Source: Terriglobia bacterium
GTDB lineage: Bacteria; Acidobacteriota; Terriglobia; Bryobacterales; Bryobacteraceae
Direction of reading: 5' to 3'
NCBI GenBank assembly: GCA_020073615.1
Contig: JAIQEX010000069.1
Location: 1-35,437, forward strand
Length of the DNA: 35,437 nucleotides
In this document: piece after piece, positions 24,139-32,297 of the stretch
Layout of the letters: every line of letters starts with the position of its first letter
How positions within the stretch are numbered: position 1 is the first letter of the stretch
The notes under the pieces: generated by a model
The model's database searches: none
Seen by the model: only the letters and a program-made list of their open reading frames with translations
What the model was told of the DNA's origin: nothing
Translations under genes and position numbers: made by a program

Positions 24139-24813
24139 TCAGCTGCGCTGCGGCGCCATCGCGTTCGGCGCCACCGACATGGTCACGAAGAAGTCGCGCG
24201 CGATGGGCTCGATGCGCGCGTCGGCGCCGGGAAATTCCGCCAGCAGCTTGCGGAGCTGGTCTTCGCTATAGAGGAACAGGTCGCAGCGCTTCTGGTAACG
24301 CTTGCGGCGTTGCCAGGCCAGGAATCCGCCGTCGGCCGGAAACGAGAAGAACGCCTTGGCGCGCGTCAGGGACAGCGCCTTGGCGACGATCTTTTGCGGG
24401 TCCGGCATGTAATCCATGAAACCCATCAGGATCAGGTAGTCGAACGGGTCGTCCGCGGAGAATGTGTGGAAGTCCGCCTTGCGGAATTCGCACCGCCCGG
24501 CCACGCCCACCTGGCGCGCATGTTCGGCCGCCAGTTGCAGCATGCCTTCCGCGAAATCGATGCCCACCACGCGCGCGGCGCCGCGTTGCGCCAGGGTAAT
24601 GGCGTAGTGGCCGGGTCCGCAGCCGATATCGAGCACGCTCTTCCCCGCGATGGGCTGGCAGCCCTCGATGGTCTTCTCGAAGCGCAGCTTCATGCTCTTG
24701 CGGAACAGCCGGTTCAGGACGCCGTTGACCAGGCCGGTGCGGTTGCTGTAGATGGCGTCGAAATCGTTGGCGTAGCGGTGGAAAAACCCCTGCGTGCGGT
24801 CTTCAGCGGGCAT
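24139..24813 (-). CDS. Class I SAM-dependent methyltransferase
   Basis: A 224-residue Rossmann-fold enzyme. SAM motif I is VLDIGCGPGHYAITLA at about 60-75, followed by an acidic VVGIDFAEGML (motif II) and KADFHTF. Motif IV, FDYLILMGFMDYMPD, fits the methyltransferase-11/25 type. The short N-terminal helical cap (FFHRYANDFDAIY) is common in small-molecule methyltransferases. The substrate could be a sugar, a lipid carrier or another metabolite. The gene overlaps the polysaccharide deacetylase by 11 nt and the Uma2 gene follows 2 nt later, so it is co-transcribed with the deacetylase. This suggests modification of the same glycan. Confidence 0.8.
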   Translation of the reverse strand: MPAEDRTQGFFHRYANDFDAIYSNRTGLVNGVLNRLFRKSMKLRFEKTIEGCQPIAGKSVLDIGCGPGHYAITLAQRGAARVVGIDFAEGMLQLAAEHARQVGVAGRCEFRKADFHTFSADDPFDYLILMGFMDYMPDPQKIVAKALSLTRAKAFFSFPADGGFLAWQRRKRYQKRCDLFLYSEDQLRKLLAEFPGADARIEPIARDFFVTMSVAPNAMAPQRS

Positions 24814-25663
24814 GCGATGTCTCCAGCGATGCGGCGTGCAGGGCCAGGTAGTCGCGAAACGTGGTCAGGGGAAAGTCGCGCAGAATCCGCTTCACCTTCG
24901 ATTCCGTCGAACGCAGGTTCACATACGATTTGAAGCGGCGTTGGGCGCTCATGGGAAGCCGCGGATGCTGGGGATCGATCTCCCGCGGGTGGATGTAGAA
25001 CACCACCGGCCGGCCCTCGCCCAGCACCTGCCGCCCCATGCGGCGGATCAGCCAGTACGGGAAGATGCGCAAATAGCCGCCGCCGAAGAAGCAGAGCGGC
25101 TTACCCGCGAGGTCCGCCACGGTGATGGGAAACTCCAGAATGGTGGCGCCCTCGGCCGTCAGGAGGTGGGGCTCGCGGCGGAACGCGTCGATGCCGCCAT
25201 GGCCGCGCGCCGCGGGGAACACCGAGGAATCGTAGCGGTACCCGGCTTCCACCAGCGCCGCGAAAAACCAGAGCGTGTCCTGGCGCACGGAAAATCCGGC
25301 CGAGCGGTAGCCCAAAACGGGAGCTCCCACGATGTCCTCCAGAAGCTTCCGCGCGCGCACGGCATCTTCGTAGAACCGCGTGCGTCCCAACTCGTAGACC
25401 AGGCGATGGGCGTAGCCATGAGAAGCAATCTCGTGCCCCTCGCCTGCCGCGCGCCGCACCAGGTGGGGGAAGCGTTCGGCCACCCAGCCGAGAAAGAAAC
25501 AGGTGACCTTGACCTCGTGCGCGGCGAAGAGATCCAGCAGCCGCAAGAAGTTCCGCTCCACGCGCGACGGCAGGTCGCGCCAGGCGGACAGGGGCGGAGT
25601 CCTGGGGACGTCCAATATGTGGAACCAGTCCTCGACATCCACGCTGAAAATGCTTTTCGTCAC
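24803..25663 (-). CDS. Polysaccharide deacetylase of the exosortase (XrtA/DUF3473) type
   Basis: A 286-residue NodB-family carbohydrate esterase. It opens with SIFSVDVEDWFHI, where Asp residues of VDVED form the metal-site base. ASHGYAHRLVYEL gives the two histidines, and GYRSAGFSV is the third motif. The C-terminal part (PVVFYIHPREIDPQHPR) matches the DUF3473 extension, which marks deacetylases that travel with the XrtA exosortase and its exopolysaccharide cluster. The enzyme should remove N-acetyl groups from an extracellular glycan. The start chosen is GTG at 25663, since the family begins immediately at the SVDVED strand; a TTG at 25696 is in frame upstream. No signal peptide is apparent. 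It heads the minus-strand run with the methyltransferase. Exosortase itself is not in the window. Confidence 0.85.
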   Translation of the reverse strand: MTKSIFSVDVEDWFHILDVPRTPPLSAWRDLPSRVERNFLRLLDLFAAHEVKVTCFFLGWVAERFPHLVRRAAGEGHEIASHGYAHRLVYELGRTRFYEDAVRARKLLEDIVGAPVLGYRSAGFSVRQDTLWFFAALVEAGYRYDSSVFPAARGHGGIDAFRREPHLLTAEGATILEFPITVADLAGKPLCFFGGGYLRIFPYWLIRRMGRQVLGEGRPVVFYIHPREIDPQHPRLPMSAQRRFKSYVNLRSTESKVKRILRDFPLTTFRDYLALHAASLETSHAR

Positions 25664-25674
25664 CGCGGCAGGCA

Positions 25675-25692
25675 CTATACTGCTGAGTATAG
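25675..25692. promoter_or_regulatory. Perfect 18-bp dyad between divergent genes (possible operator)
   Basis: CTATACT and AGTATAG are perfect 7-bp arms around a GCTG spacer. The element lies about 12 bases before the likely deacetylase start (minus) and about 57 bases before the VanZ-like start (plus). The arms resemble -10 boxes on both strands, so it may overlap a promoter. A dimeric regulator site is inferred from symmetry and position. Confidence 0.45.
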
Positions 25693-25748
25693 CCAATCGG
25701 CCAAGAGCTTTCAGCGATCAGCGGCCGGCGAGCAGCCGCGCGGGGCTG

Positions 25749-26984
25749 ATGGCTGAATGCGGATGGCCGATGGCTTCCGAGGATGGTCTCCAAGCCTTGT
25801 ATCGGATTCTGCTGATTGTCTGCGCCCTGATCGTTTACGGGTCGCTCTACCCGTTCCAGTTCCAGTTCCATGCCACGGCGCTTTCCGCAGGCCCGCTGTT
25901 CATCCTCCTGCATAGCTGGCCCAGCCATATCGACCGCTTTCTGCTGCGCGACATCCTGGTCAACATCGCCATCTACATGCCGCTGGGCATGTTCGGCTTG
26001 CTGGCCTTCGCCGGCGAGGGCGCCGCGCACGGCGCGCGTGCCGTCGCCGCCACTGTCCTGCTGGCCCTGGCGCTGTCCGCTTCGATGGAGATGCTGCAGG
26101 TCTTCGACGACTCGCGGGAATGCGCCCTTTCCGACGTGGCCACCAATGTCGCCGGCGCCTGCCTGGGGGCCGCACTGGGCGCGATGTACCGCCGGTCCCT
26201 GGGCCGCGCTCTGTCCCGGCTCGAAGGGGGCCGGCTGTTCCACGTGTCCAGCGCGATGCTCCTGCTGTACTGCTGGGCCGCGTACCAGGTCTTTCCGCTG
26301 TTTCCCGCGCTGGGCCGCGCCCAACTGAAGGCGCACGTGCGCTTCCTGCTGGCGGCGGACTCCTTCCAGGCCATCGACTTTCTTTGCTCCCTGGCGGCCT
26401 GGATGGCGGCCGCCTGCCTGCTGGAGGGCCTGCTGGGCGCCGCCCCGGTCCGCAAGATCCTGCCGCTGTTCCTGGCTCTGCTGCCGCTGCGCCTGGCGAT
26501 CGCCGGCCGCACTATCGGCGCCGCCGAACTGGCGGGCGCACTCGCCGCCTGGGGAGCGTGGAGCTTCTGGCTGGCGCACCGCCGGCGCCGCGCGCAGATT
26601 CTGGCGGCCCTCTTCTTCGTTCTGCTCGCCGTCCGGGGACTCGCCACCTCGCCCCTCGCGGCCTCGCCGCAGCCGTTCTCCTGGATTCCCTTCGCCGCCG
26701 CTCTGGCCGCCAACTGGATCTCCGTGGTGGCGATCCTGCTGCTCAAGACCTACTGGTACGGCGCCGCCATCTGGCTCTGCCGCGAAGCCGGGGCCCGCTT
26801 CATCCTGGCCATCGCCGTGGTGGCCGCCTGGCTCGCCGCCATTGAATTCCTCCAGCGCTGGCTCCCGGCCCACGTCCCCGAGATCACCGACCCGCTCATG
26901 GCCATCCTTTTGGGCGCCGTCCTGTGGCTAGCCGAACGTCATCATCAAGCCCTGCTGTCGCGGGAAGAGGCGGGGGATTCCTAG
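25749..26984 (+). CDS. VanZ-like polytopic membrane protein
   Basis: A 411-residue protein with about ten hydrophobic helices. The first part carries the VanZ-type features: LYPFQFQF after helix 1, DILVNIAIYMPLGMFGLLAF, and SASMEMLQVFDDSRECALSDVATNVAGACLGA, where conserved polar residues sit inside or next to helices. The C-terminal part (LLLKTYWYGAAIWL and AIEFLQRWLPAHVPEITDPL) repeats a weaker version of the same pattern, suggesting an internal duplication or a two-domain VanZ protein. The function of VanZ proteins outside glycopeptide resistance is not settled. In exopolysaccharide clusters they are frequent companions. The ATG at 25749 was chosen; ATG at 25770 is also possible. The gene converges with the GT2 gene, overlapping by 4 nt. 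Confidence 0.7.
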   Translation: MAECGWPMASEDGLQALYRILLIVCALIVYGSLYPFQFQFHATALSAGPLFILLHSWPSHIDRFLLRDILVNIAIYMPLGMFGLLAFAGEGAAHGARAVAATVLLALALSASMEMLQVFDDSRECALSDVATNVAGACLGAALGAMYRRSLGRALSRLEGGRLFHVSSAMLLLYCWAAYQVFPLFPALGRAQLKAHVRFLLAADSFQAIDFLCSLAAWMAAACLLEGLLGAAPVRKILPLFLALLPLRLAIAGRTIGAAELAGALAAWGAWSFWLAHRRRRAQILAALFFVLLAVRGLATSPLAASPQPFSWIPFAAALAANWISVVAILLLKTYWYGAAIWLCREAGARFILAIAVVAAWLAAIEFLQRWLPAHVPEITDPLMAILLGAVLWLAERHHQALLSREEAGDS

Positions 26985-27769
26985 CGCGGCTGTTTGGCTT
27001 CCGCGGCGCTTTTGTAGCGCCGCTCCAGGCTGTCGAACTGGCGCTGGTGGAGGATCCCGCCGCGGTGCAGCAGGTACCGCGCCAGCACCCACAGGATGGA
27101 CAGGCCGTAGATGGAGCTCTGCACGAAGGAAGCCGACGAGGCTTGGGCGAAGTAGCGCGTCGGCACCGGCACTTCGGCGATGCGCATGCGAAGATTGACG
27201 ATCTGCGCCAGGATCTCCTGGTCGAAAATGAACTGGTCGGAATTCATCTGCAGGTTCACCGATTCCAGAACCTCGCGCCGGAACGCCCGGTAGCCGGTGT
27301 GGTACTCGGAAAGATGCAGGCCGAACACCAGGTTCTCCAGCAGCGTGAGGAAGCGGTTGGAGTAATACTTCCACCATGGCATGCCCTGGCGCATGGGGCT
27401 GAGGCCCATGAGGCGCGACCCCAGCACCACATCGGCCTTCCCTTCCTGGATGGGGGCGATGACCTCGGGCAGCAGCGTGGGATCGTACTGATAGTCGGGG
27501 TGAACCATCACTACAATATCGGCGCCCGCGCGCAGCGCTTCCCGGTAGCAGGTTTTCTGATTGGCGCCGTAGCCGTAGTTGCGGTCGTGGATGAACAACT
27601 CCAGCCCCAGGTCGCGGGCGATGCGGGCGGTCTCGTCGGAGCTGCCGTCGTCCACCAGGATCACCAGGTCCACCATGTCGCGCGGCAGGTCGGCATACGT
27701 CATGTGCAGGGTCTTGGCCGCGTTATACGCGGGCATCACCACCACTACCTTGGGCTTGTTCGCGCTCAT
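26981..27769 (-). CDS. Family 2 glycosyltransferase (dolichol-phosphate-mannose-synthase-like)
   Basis: A 262-residue GT-A enzyme. VVVVMPAYNAAKTL starts the nucleotide-binding strand. Asp40-Asp41 lie in LVDDGSSDETA, and HPDYQYDP at 90-97 takes the place of the DXD metal-binding motif. FLTLLENLVFGLHLSEYHTGYRAFRREVLE matches the acceptor-side region of polyprenyl-phosphate glycosyltransferases. It probably moves a sugar from a nucleotide donor to undecaprenyl phosphate, supplying GT-C enzymes such as the one at 7504-8964. There is no large C-terminal membrane domain. The ATG at 27769 was chosen as the family start; the frame runs further upstream to 27841. It converges with the VanZ-like gene by 4 nt and is divergent from the outer-membrane barrel. 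Confidence 0.85.
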   Translation of the reverse strand: MSANKPKVVVVMPAYNAAKTLHMTYADLPRDMVDLVILVDDGSSDETARIARDLGLELFIHDRNYGYGANQKTCYREALRAGADIVVMVHPDYQYDPTLLPEVIAPIQEGKADVVLGSRLMGLSPMRQGMPWWKYYSNRFLTLLENLVFGLHLSEYHTGYRAFRREVLESVNLQMNSDQFIFDQEILAQIVNLRMRIAEVPVPTRYFAQASSASFVQSSIYGLSILWVLARYLLHRGGILHQRQFDSLERRYKSAAEAKQPR

Positions 27770-27904
27770 CGGATGGCCGTCAATGGCTTCATCATACCGC
27801 CCCTGACCCCCGGCCCCAGTCTTCGCTCGCTTGACACCCATCGAAACGACGCGTCAGACTTTAATTTTGCCGCCACCGCCGATTCCACACGGCGGGCGGC
27901 TTAC

Positions 27905-27909
27905 GGAGG
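27905..27909 (+). promoter_or_regulatory. Shine-Dalgarno site deciding a TTG start
   Basis: GGAGG with a 6-nt spacer to the TTG at 27916. It supports the unusual TTG start of the outer-membrane beta-barrel gene, whose signal peptide begins at once after it. Confidence 0.7.
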
Positions 27910-27915
27910 CACAGG

Positions 27916-29232
27916 TTGAATCTGGGACGAGCGGTCGCACTCATAGCTTTCGCCATGCCGGCGTTCGCGCAATACGCCGGTCCGGCCATCCTTTCGCGCG
28001 GCGAAGGGCCTTCCGCCATGGCCACGCCGCAGATCTCCTTTCGCCCGTATATCGAGTTCACCGGCATCTATACCACGGGACTGGCCGGTGCGGGCGTGAA
28101 CGCCCAGGGCCAACTCGCCAACGAATCCAGCTTCGGCGTGGGGTTGACGGGCGGCATCAGCGGCGTGCATAGCTGGCGGCACACCAAAATCGGCCTGGAT
28201 TACCAGGGTTCCCTCTATCACTACACGAAAGCCTCCTTTTTCGACTCCACCGACCAATCCCTGATGCTGGGCATCACCCACCAGTTCACGCGTCACACCA
28301 CCCTGGTGCTGCGCGAAAACGCGGGCCTGTTCTCCCGGAATCTTGGCGTTCTGGGACTCCCCCAGAGCGTGCCCTTCGATCCTTCCACAACCAATGTGCC
28401 GCAGACCGATTTCTTCGATAATCGCACCATCTACCTGAGCACGCAGGCCGATCTCAGCATGCAGAAATCGGCACGCCTTTCCTTCGACCTGGGCGGCGAT
28501 GGTTTTACTACCCGGCGCCGGTCCACAGCCCTGTTCGGGGTGGTGGGAGCCGTGGCCCGCGCCGACATGCAATACCGGCTGACGCGGCGCAGCACCATCG
28601 GGGTGAACTACAGTTACACGCATTACGACTTCACGGGCATATTCAGCGGCACGGATATGCATGGCGTGGCCGTATCCTATGCCATTCAGCTTACGCGCAC
28701 GCTGGAGTTCTCCGGCTACGGGGGGGCCATGCGCGTGGAAACGAAGTTCATCCAATCGGTGCCGCTCGATCCCGCGGTGGCCGCTCTCCTCGGCATCACC
28801 ACCGGTACCGCCATCGCGCACGGCATCACCTACACCCCGAACCTCAGCGGCCGGCTGTCGCAGACGTTTCACCAGGGCGTGATGTACATTTCCGGAGGAC
28901 ATACGGTGACTCCCGGCAACGGCCTCTTCCTGACGTCGGAAGCGACCGAGGCCATGGGCGGCTATTCCTACACCGGGCTGCGGCGCTGGAGTTTCAACAG
29001 CGGAGTCAGTTACCAGTCCGCCAAGTCGATCTCCAACATCACCGGCAGATACCGGAGCACCAGCGGAACCATTTCGGCCAGCCGCACGCTCATACGGGCC
29101 ACGCATGCGATCCTCGCCGTAAGTGCCCGCCGCTACGACAGCGGGGACTTCACCCAGTACAACCGCACCGTCTACGAAGTGCGGCTGGGGATCGGATTCA
29201 CGCCCGGCGATGTGCCCCTTCGGGTCTGGTAG
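27916..29232 (+). CDS. Outer-membrane beta-barrel protein
   Basis: A 438-residue protein. A signal peptide occupies residues 1-18 (RAVALIAFAMPAFA, cleavage after AFA). The rest is made of alternating polar and hydrophobic strands rich in Gly, Ser, Thr and aromatic residues, with turn sequences such as GLDYQGSLYHY, LTRRSTIGVNYSYTHYD and RWSFNSGVSYQS. About fourteen to eighteen strands are likely, which is the usual size for a porin-like barrel. The C-terminus (VRLGIGFTPGDVPLRVW) ends in Trp, an aromatic residue as expected for insertion by BAM. Barrels of this type are found beside exosortase exopolysaccharide genes, where they may export or anchor polymer, but I cannot assign the family. Its TTG start is supported by GGAGG. 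It overlaps the convergent heptose phosphatase gene by 35 nt. Confidence 0.7.
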   Translation: MNLGRAVALIAFAMPAFAQYAGPAILSRGEGPSAMATPQISFRPYIEFTGIYTTGLAGAGVNAQGQLANESSFGVGLTGGISGVHSWRHTKIGLDYQGSLYHYTKASFFDSTDQSLMLGITHQFTRHTTLVLRENAGLFSRNLGVLGLPQSVPFDPSTTNVPQTDFFDNRTIYLSTQADLSMQKSARLSFDLGGDGFTTRRRSTALFGVVGAVARADMQYRLTRRSTIGVNYSYTHYDFTGIFSGTDMHGVAVSYAIQLTRTLEFSGYGGAMRVETKFIQSVPLDPAVAALLGITTGTAIAHGITYTPNLSGRLSQTFHQGVMYISGGHTVTPGNGLFLTSEATEAMGGYSYTGLRRWSFNSGVSYQSAKSISNITGRYRSTSGTISASRTLIRATHAILAVSARRYDSGDFTQYNRTVYEVRLGIGFTPGDVPLRVW

Positions 29233-29743
29233 CCAGCACAATCTCCACCGCCTGGGTCATGTCTTTGGCCGTGAAGTCCGGATGGCAGCGCTGTTCCGCT
29301 CCATAACCGGTCAGGACCAGAATGGTGCGCGTGCCGGCGCGCCAGCCGCATTCGATATCCTCGCTCTTATCGCCGATGAACCAGGAGCGGGCCAGATCGA
29401 TATCGAATTCCGCCGCGGCCTCCTGAACCATGGCCGGCTCGGGCTTGCGCCGGGTGGCGCCGGGGCCGGGCGCATCGGCGCAGTAGTAGGCCGCGTCGAT
29501 CAATTCGCTTCCGATCTGCCGCGCCAACTCCCGCTCCACCGCGTGGTACTGCGCCGCGGTGATGAGGCCGCGCCCGATGCCGCTCTGGTTGGTGACGATG
29601 AACGTGCGCCAGCCGGCCTCCTTGAGCCGCCGCAGCGCCTCCGGGACGCCGCGATACACCTTCACCAGGCGGGGGTCGGCGCAATAGCCCACCTCTTCCA
29701 TCAGGGTGCCGTCCCGGTCGAAGAATACCGCTCGGGCGCTCAT
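29198..29743 (-). CDS. gmhB: HAD-family phosphatase, GmhB-like (heptose 1,7-bisphosphatase)
   Basis: A 181-residue HAD-IIIA enzyme. Motif I is FFDRDGTL (residues 7-14), with both catalytic aspartates. Motif II is FIVTNQSGIGRG, motif III the Lys in RRKPEP, and motif IV GDKSEDIECG. This matches D-glycero-D-manno-heptose-1,7-bisphosphate phosphatase, which removes the 7-phosphate before nucleotide activation. The structural zinc site of GmhB normally has four Cys/His ligands just before RKP. Here only the Cys in YYCADAPG is visible, so the site is probably absent. The ATG at 29743 overlaps the kinase stop (ATGA), confirming translational coupling with the heptose kinase gene. It could be a related histidinol-phosphatase-type enzyme, but the neighbouring heptose kinase favours GmhB. 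Confidence 0.78.
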   Translation of the reverse strand: MSARAVFFDRDGTLMEEVGYCADPRLVKVYRGVPEALRRLKEAGWRTFIVTNQSGIGRGLITAAQYHAVERELARQIGSELIDAAYYCADAPGPGATRRKPEPAMVQEAAAEFDIDLARSWFIGDKSEDIECGWRAGTRTILVLTGYGAEQRCHPDFTAKDMTQAVEIVLATRPEGAHRRA

Positions 29744-30753
29744 ACCTGCGGGAAACTCGCCAGGAGCTCGGCCGTGGTCACGGTGGCGGTGCCCAGTTTG
29801 CCGACCACAATCGCGCTCGCGCGGTTGGCCAGCTCGGCGGCTTCGGCGGGCGTGGCTCCCGCGCACAGCCCCAGGGCGAGGACCGCAATCGCCGTATCGC
29901 CCGCCCCCGAGACGTCGAAGACATCCTGGGCGCGCGTGGGCGTGTGGCAAGGCGGCGCGCCGGCCTGGAACAGCAGCATGCCGTGCTCTCCCAGGGTGAT
30001 GAGCAGGCTCGCCGGCTCCCAGAGTCGCAGCAGCCGCGCTCCCGCCTCGGCCAGGGCTCGATCCTCCGCAATGGGTATCACCGGTTCGGACGGGGCCAAC
30101 CCCGCGGCCAAAAATGCTTCCGCCCGGTTCGGTTTGATGGCGGTCGCGCCCCGCCAGGAAAGACAGGTGTGGGGATGCGGGTCCACGGCCAGGATCTTCC
30201 CATGCGCGCGCGCCGCGCGGCAGATGGCATCCGCCAGCGGCTGGGTCAGGAAGCCTTTGCCGTAATCCGCCACCACGATTGCGTCCAGGCTCCCCATCGC
30301 GCTTTCCAGGTGCCGGCGCGCGCGCTCGGTCTCGCCCGCCGCCGCCGGCGTCTTCTTTTCGCGATCCACGCGCACCACTTGCTGGTTGCGCGCGATGATC
30401 CTGGTCTTCACCGTGGTGGAGAACGACGCCTCCTGCTGCACCCCGGAGGTGTCGATGCCCGCGGCCTCCAGCAGGCGCATCAGGCGGCGCCCCGGCGCAT
30501 CGGTCCCCGCCAGCCCCATTACCGCCGCTCCCGCCGTCAACTCCCGCACGTTGCGGGCGACATTGGCGGCCCCTCCCGGGTAGTACGATTCCGCGACCAC
30601 GTCGACCACCGGCACCGGCGCCTCGGGCGAAATGCGCGACACCTTCCCCCAGATGAACTCATCCAGCATGAGATCGCCGGCCACCAGGATGCGCTGGCCC
30701 GCGAACCCGGCGATCAGGCTGCGGTAGCGGGCGGTTTCCGATTCGCTGGGCAT
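29740..30753 (-). CDS. rfaE1: Heptose-7-phosphate kinase (HldE N-terminal / RfaE1 type)
   Basis: A 337-residue PfkB/ribokinase-family enzyme. The first lobe has ILVAGDLMLDEFIWG and YYPGGAANVARNV, the sugar-binding and conserved PfkB-1 region. Later come VADYGKGFLT and AIKPNRAEA, and the ATP-site signature VFDVSGAGDTAIA, whose Asp is the catalytic base. It resembles the kinase half of HldE, which phosphorylates D-glycero-D-manno-heptose 7-phosphate at O-1. The cytidylyl- or adenylyltransferase half is missing, so this is the split, stand-alone form, and the nucleotidyltransferase must be encoded elsewhere. The ATG at 30753 was chosen; the frame is open upstream. It lies 13 nt after the glycosyltransferase-methyltransferase fusion and overlaps the phosphatase gene, giving one heptose operon. 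Confidence 0.85.
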   Translation of the reverse strand: MPSESETARYRSLIAGFAGQRILVAGDLMLDEFIWGKVSRISPEAPVPVVDVVAESYYPGGAANVARNVRELTAGAAVMGLAGTDAPGRRLMRLLEAAGIDTSGVQQEASFSTTVKTRIIARNQQVVRVDREKKTPAAAGETERARRHLESAMGSLDAIVVADYGKGFLTQPLADAICRAARAHGKILAVDPHPHTCLSWRGATAIKPNRAEAFLAAGLAPSEPVIPIAEDRALAEAGARLLRLWEPASLLITLGEHGMLLFQAGAPPCHTPTRAQDVFDVSGAGDTAIAVLALGLCAGATPAEAAELANRASAIVVGKLGTATVTTAELLASFPQV

Positions 30754-30766
30754 GGGCGCGAGGCAC

Positions 30767-32242
30767 TCATTGCCGGGAGGACAGTTCCGGCACGGCATGG
30801 CCCGCCTGGCCGGAATCTTCGGAACGGGTCGCGCCGCCGCGCTTGCGCGCCACCGCGATGAGCGAGAGTCCCGGCCAGGGCATCAGCCGGTCGAGCCGCC
30901 TCCAGATCCACACCGTCTTGTCGAAAATCTTGAGCACCGGTTTGTTGATGTTCCGCGATCCCAGCAGCCGGCTATAGGCCCACCACGGCGGCGAGCCCGC
31001 TTTGTTGATGCCGCTCATCTTCTCCACCGCGAAGCCCTGGGATTCGAGCAATTCCCGGGCATCGGCCGCGCTGTAGCGGCGTTTGTGTCCCAGGCTCCGG
31101 TCCAGGCTCCCGAACAGTCTCCGGCCTTGGGGCACCAGCACCACCAGCACGCCATTCGGCTTCAGCGCCGCGCCGAGGGACCGCACCACCGCTCCGGGAT
31201 CGTTCACGTACTCCAGCACGTTCAGGCATAGCACCGTGTCGAACGAGCCTGCCAGCTCCGCCAGGTCCTCCGGCACTTCGGGATCGATGCGCCGCACCAC
31301 CACGTTGGGCGTGCGCAGAAAGCGATTGCGCAGGGCGTGGAGGTGGAGCGGGTCCTTTTCCGCGGCCATATACCTCATGCGCTTCCCCATGAGCCTCCCC
31401 GCGATGTTGCCGATCCCCGCCCCCACCTCCAGCACCTCGTCGCCCAGATGCGGCCGGAGTCTTCCGGCCAGCCAGCTCAGGTACTGAGGCGTGCCCGTGA
31501 GATTGTTCAGCACGCCCCGCCCATACGGCGCGGCGTACAGGTCGTCGATCAGCCAGTAATGCACGATGACGCCCAGCGCTCTTAAGCCGTCCCGCCAGCC
31601 GATCTTCTTGCCCTCTTCGTAGGTGCGCCCATGATAGCTGATGGGCACCTCGTAAATGCGCAGCTTCCGCTTGGCGCTCTTCATGACGATTTCGGGCTCG
31701 AACCCGAAGCGGTCGGAGCGGATGGGAAGGCTCTTCAGCAGGTCGGTGCGAAAAACCTTGTAGCAGGTTTCCATGTCCGTGAGGTTGAGGTTGCAGAACA
31801 TGTTGGAAACCAGGGTCAGGCCCTGGTTGATCATGGAGTGCCAGAAGGGGAGCACGCGGGACTGCTCTCCGGCCATGTAGCGCGACCCGAAAACGGCGTC
31901 GGCGTGGCCATCCAGCAGGGGCCGCAACAGGCGCGGGTATTCGCTCGGATCGTACTCCAGGTCGGCATCCTGGATCAGCGAGAAATCGCCCGCCGCCTTT
32001 TCAATGGCCGTGCGCACGGCGGCGCCTTTCCCGCTGTTCCGCCCGTGGCGGTACAGGCGGATCTGCGGCGCTTCGCCCGCCAGCCGCCGCAGGATGTCGA
32101 AGGTGCCGTCGCTCGAGCAGTCGTCTACGATCACCAGCTCCCGTTCCATGTTCTCCGGCAGGGGAGCGGACAGCACCAGCGAAATGCACCGCTCCACCAC
32201 GGTGCGCTCGTTGTATACCGGCATGAGGATGGACAGTTTCAT
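30767..32242 (-). CDS. Bifunctional glycosyltransferase 2 / SAM-dependent methyltransferase
   Basis: A 491-residue fusion. Residues 1 to about 235 form a GT2 domain: LSILMPVYNERTVVE, then VIVDDCSSDGT at 38-48 and IQDADLEYDP at 90-99, with the DXD motif at Asp92-Asp94. TDMETCYKVFRTDLL and the Gly/Arg-rich SYHGRTYEEGKKIGW end are typical of polyprenyl-phosphate glycosyltransferases. After a linker, residues 245-460 form a class I methyltransferase: EVLEVGAGIGNIA at 269-281 is SAM motif I, and FDTVLCLNVLEYVNDP is motif IV. It could make a lipid-linked sugar and methylate it or a nearby unit. Such fusions are known in bacteria, so this one is not unique. It is the first gene of the heptose operon on the minus strand. 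Confidence 0.85.
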   Translation of the reverse strand: MKLSILMPVYNERTVVERCISLVLSAPLPENMERELVIVDDCSSDGTFDILRRLAGEAPQIRLYRHGRNSGKGAAVRTAIEKAAGDFSLIQDADLEYDPSEYPRLLRPLLDGHADAVFGSRYMAGEQSRVLPFWHSMINQGLTLVSNMFCNLNLTDMETCYKVFRTDLLKSLPIRSDRFGFEPEIVMKSAKRKLRIYEVPISYHGRTYEEGKKIGWRDGLRALGVIVHYWLIDDLYAAPYGRGVLNNLTGTPQYLSWLAGRLRPHLGDEVLEVGAGIGNIAGRLMGKRMRYMAAEKDPLHLHALRNRFLRTPNVVVRRIDPEVPEDLAELAGSFDTVLCLNVLEYVNDPGAVVRSLGAALKPNGVLVVLVPQGRRLFGSLDRSLGHKRRYSAADARELLESQGFAVEKMSGINKAGSPPWWAYSRLLGSRNINKPVLKIFDKTVWIWRRLDRLMPWPGLSLIAVARKRGGATRSEDSGQAGHAVPELSSRQ

Positions 32243-32297
32243 GAAGCCCGCAGTTCCACTTCCCGGTAGTCTAACAAGGTTCGCGCGGCCGGCGCGG

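Noticed and set aside
25101-26873. 590-codon minus-strand frame spanning the VanZ-like gene and part of the deacetylase
   Set aside because: Shadow frame: no motifs, and the deacetylase and VanZ-like proteins in the other frames have clear family features.
27831-27865. TTGACA box at 27831 as a promoter for the outer-membrane barrel
   Set aside because: The nearest good -10-like sequence (TTTAAT) is 23 nt away, too far; at 17-18 nt the sequence does not match.
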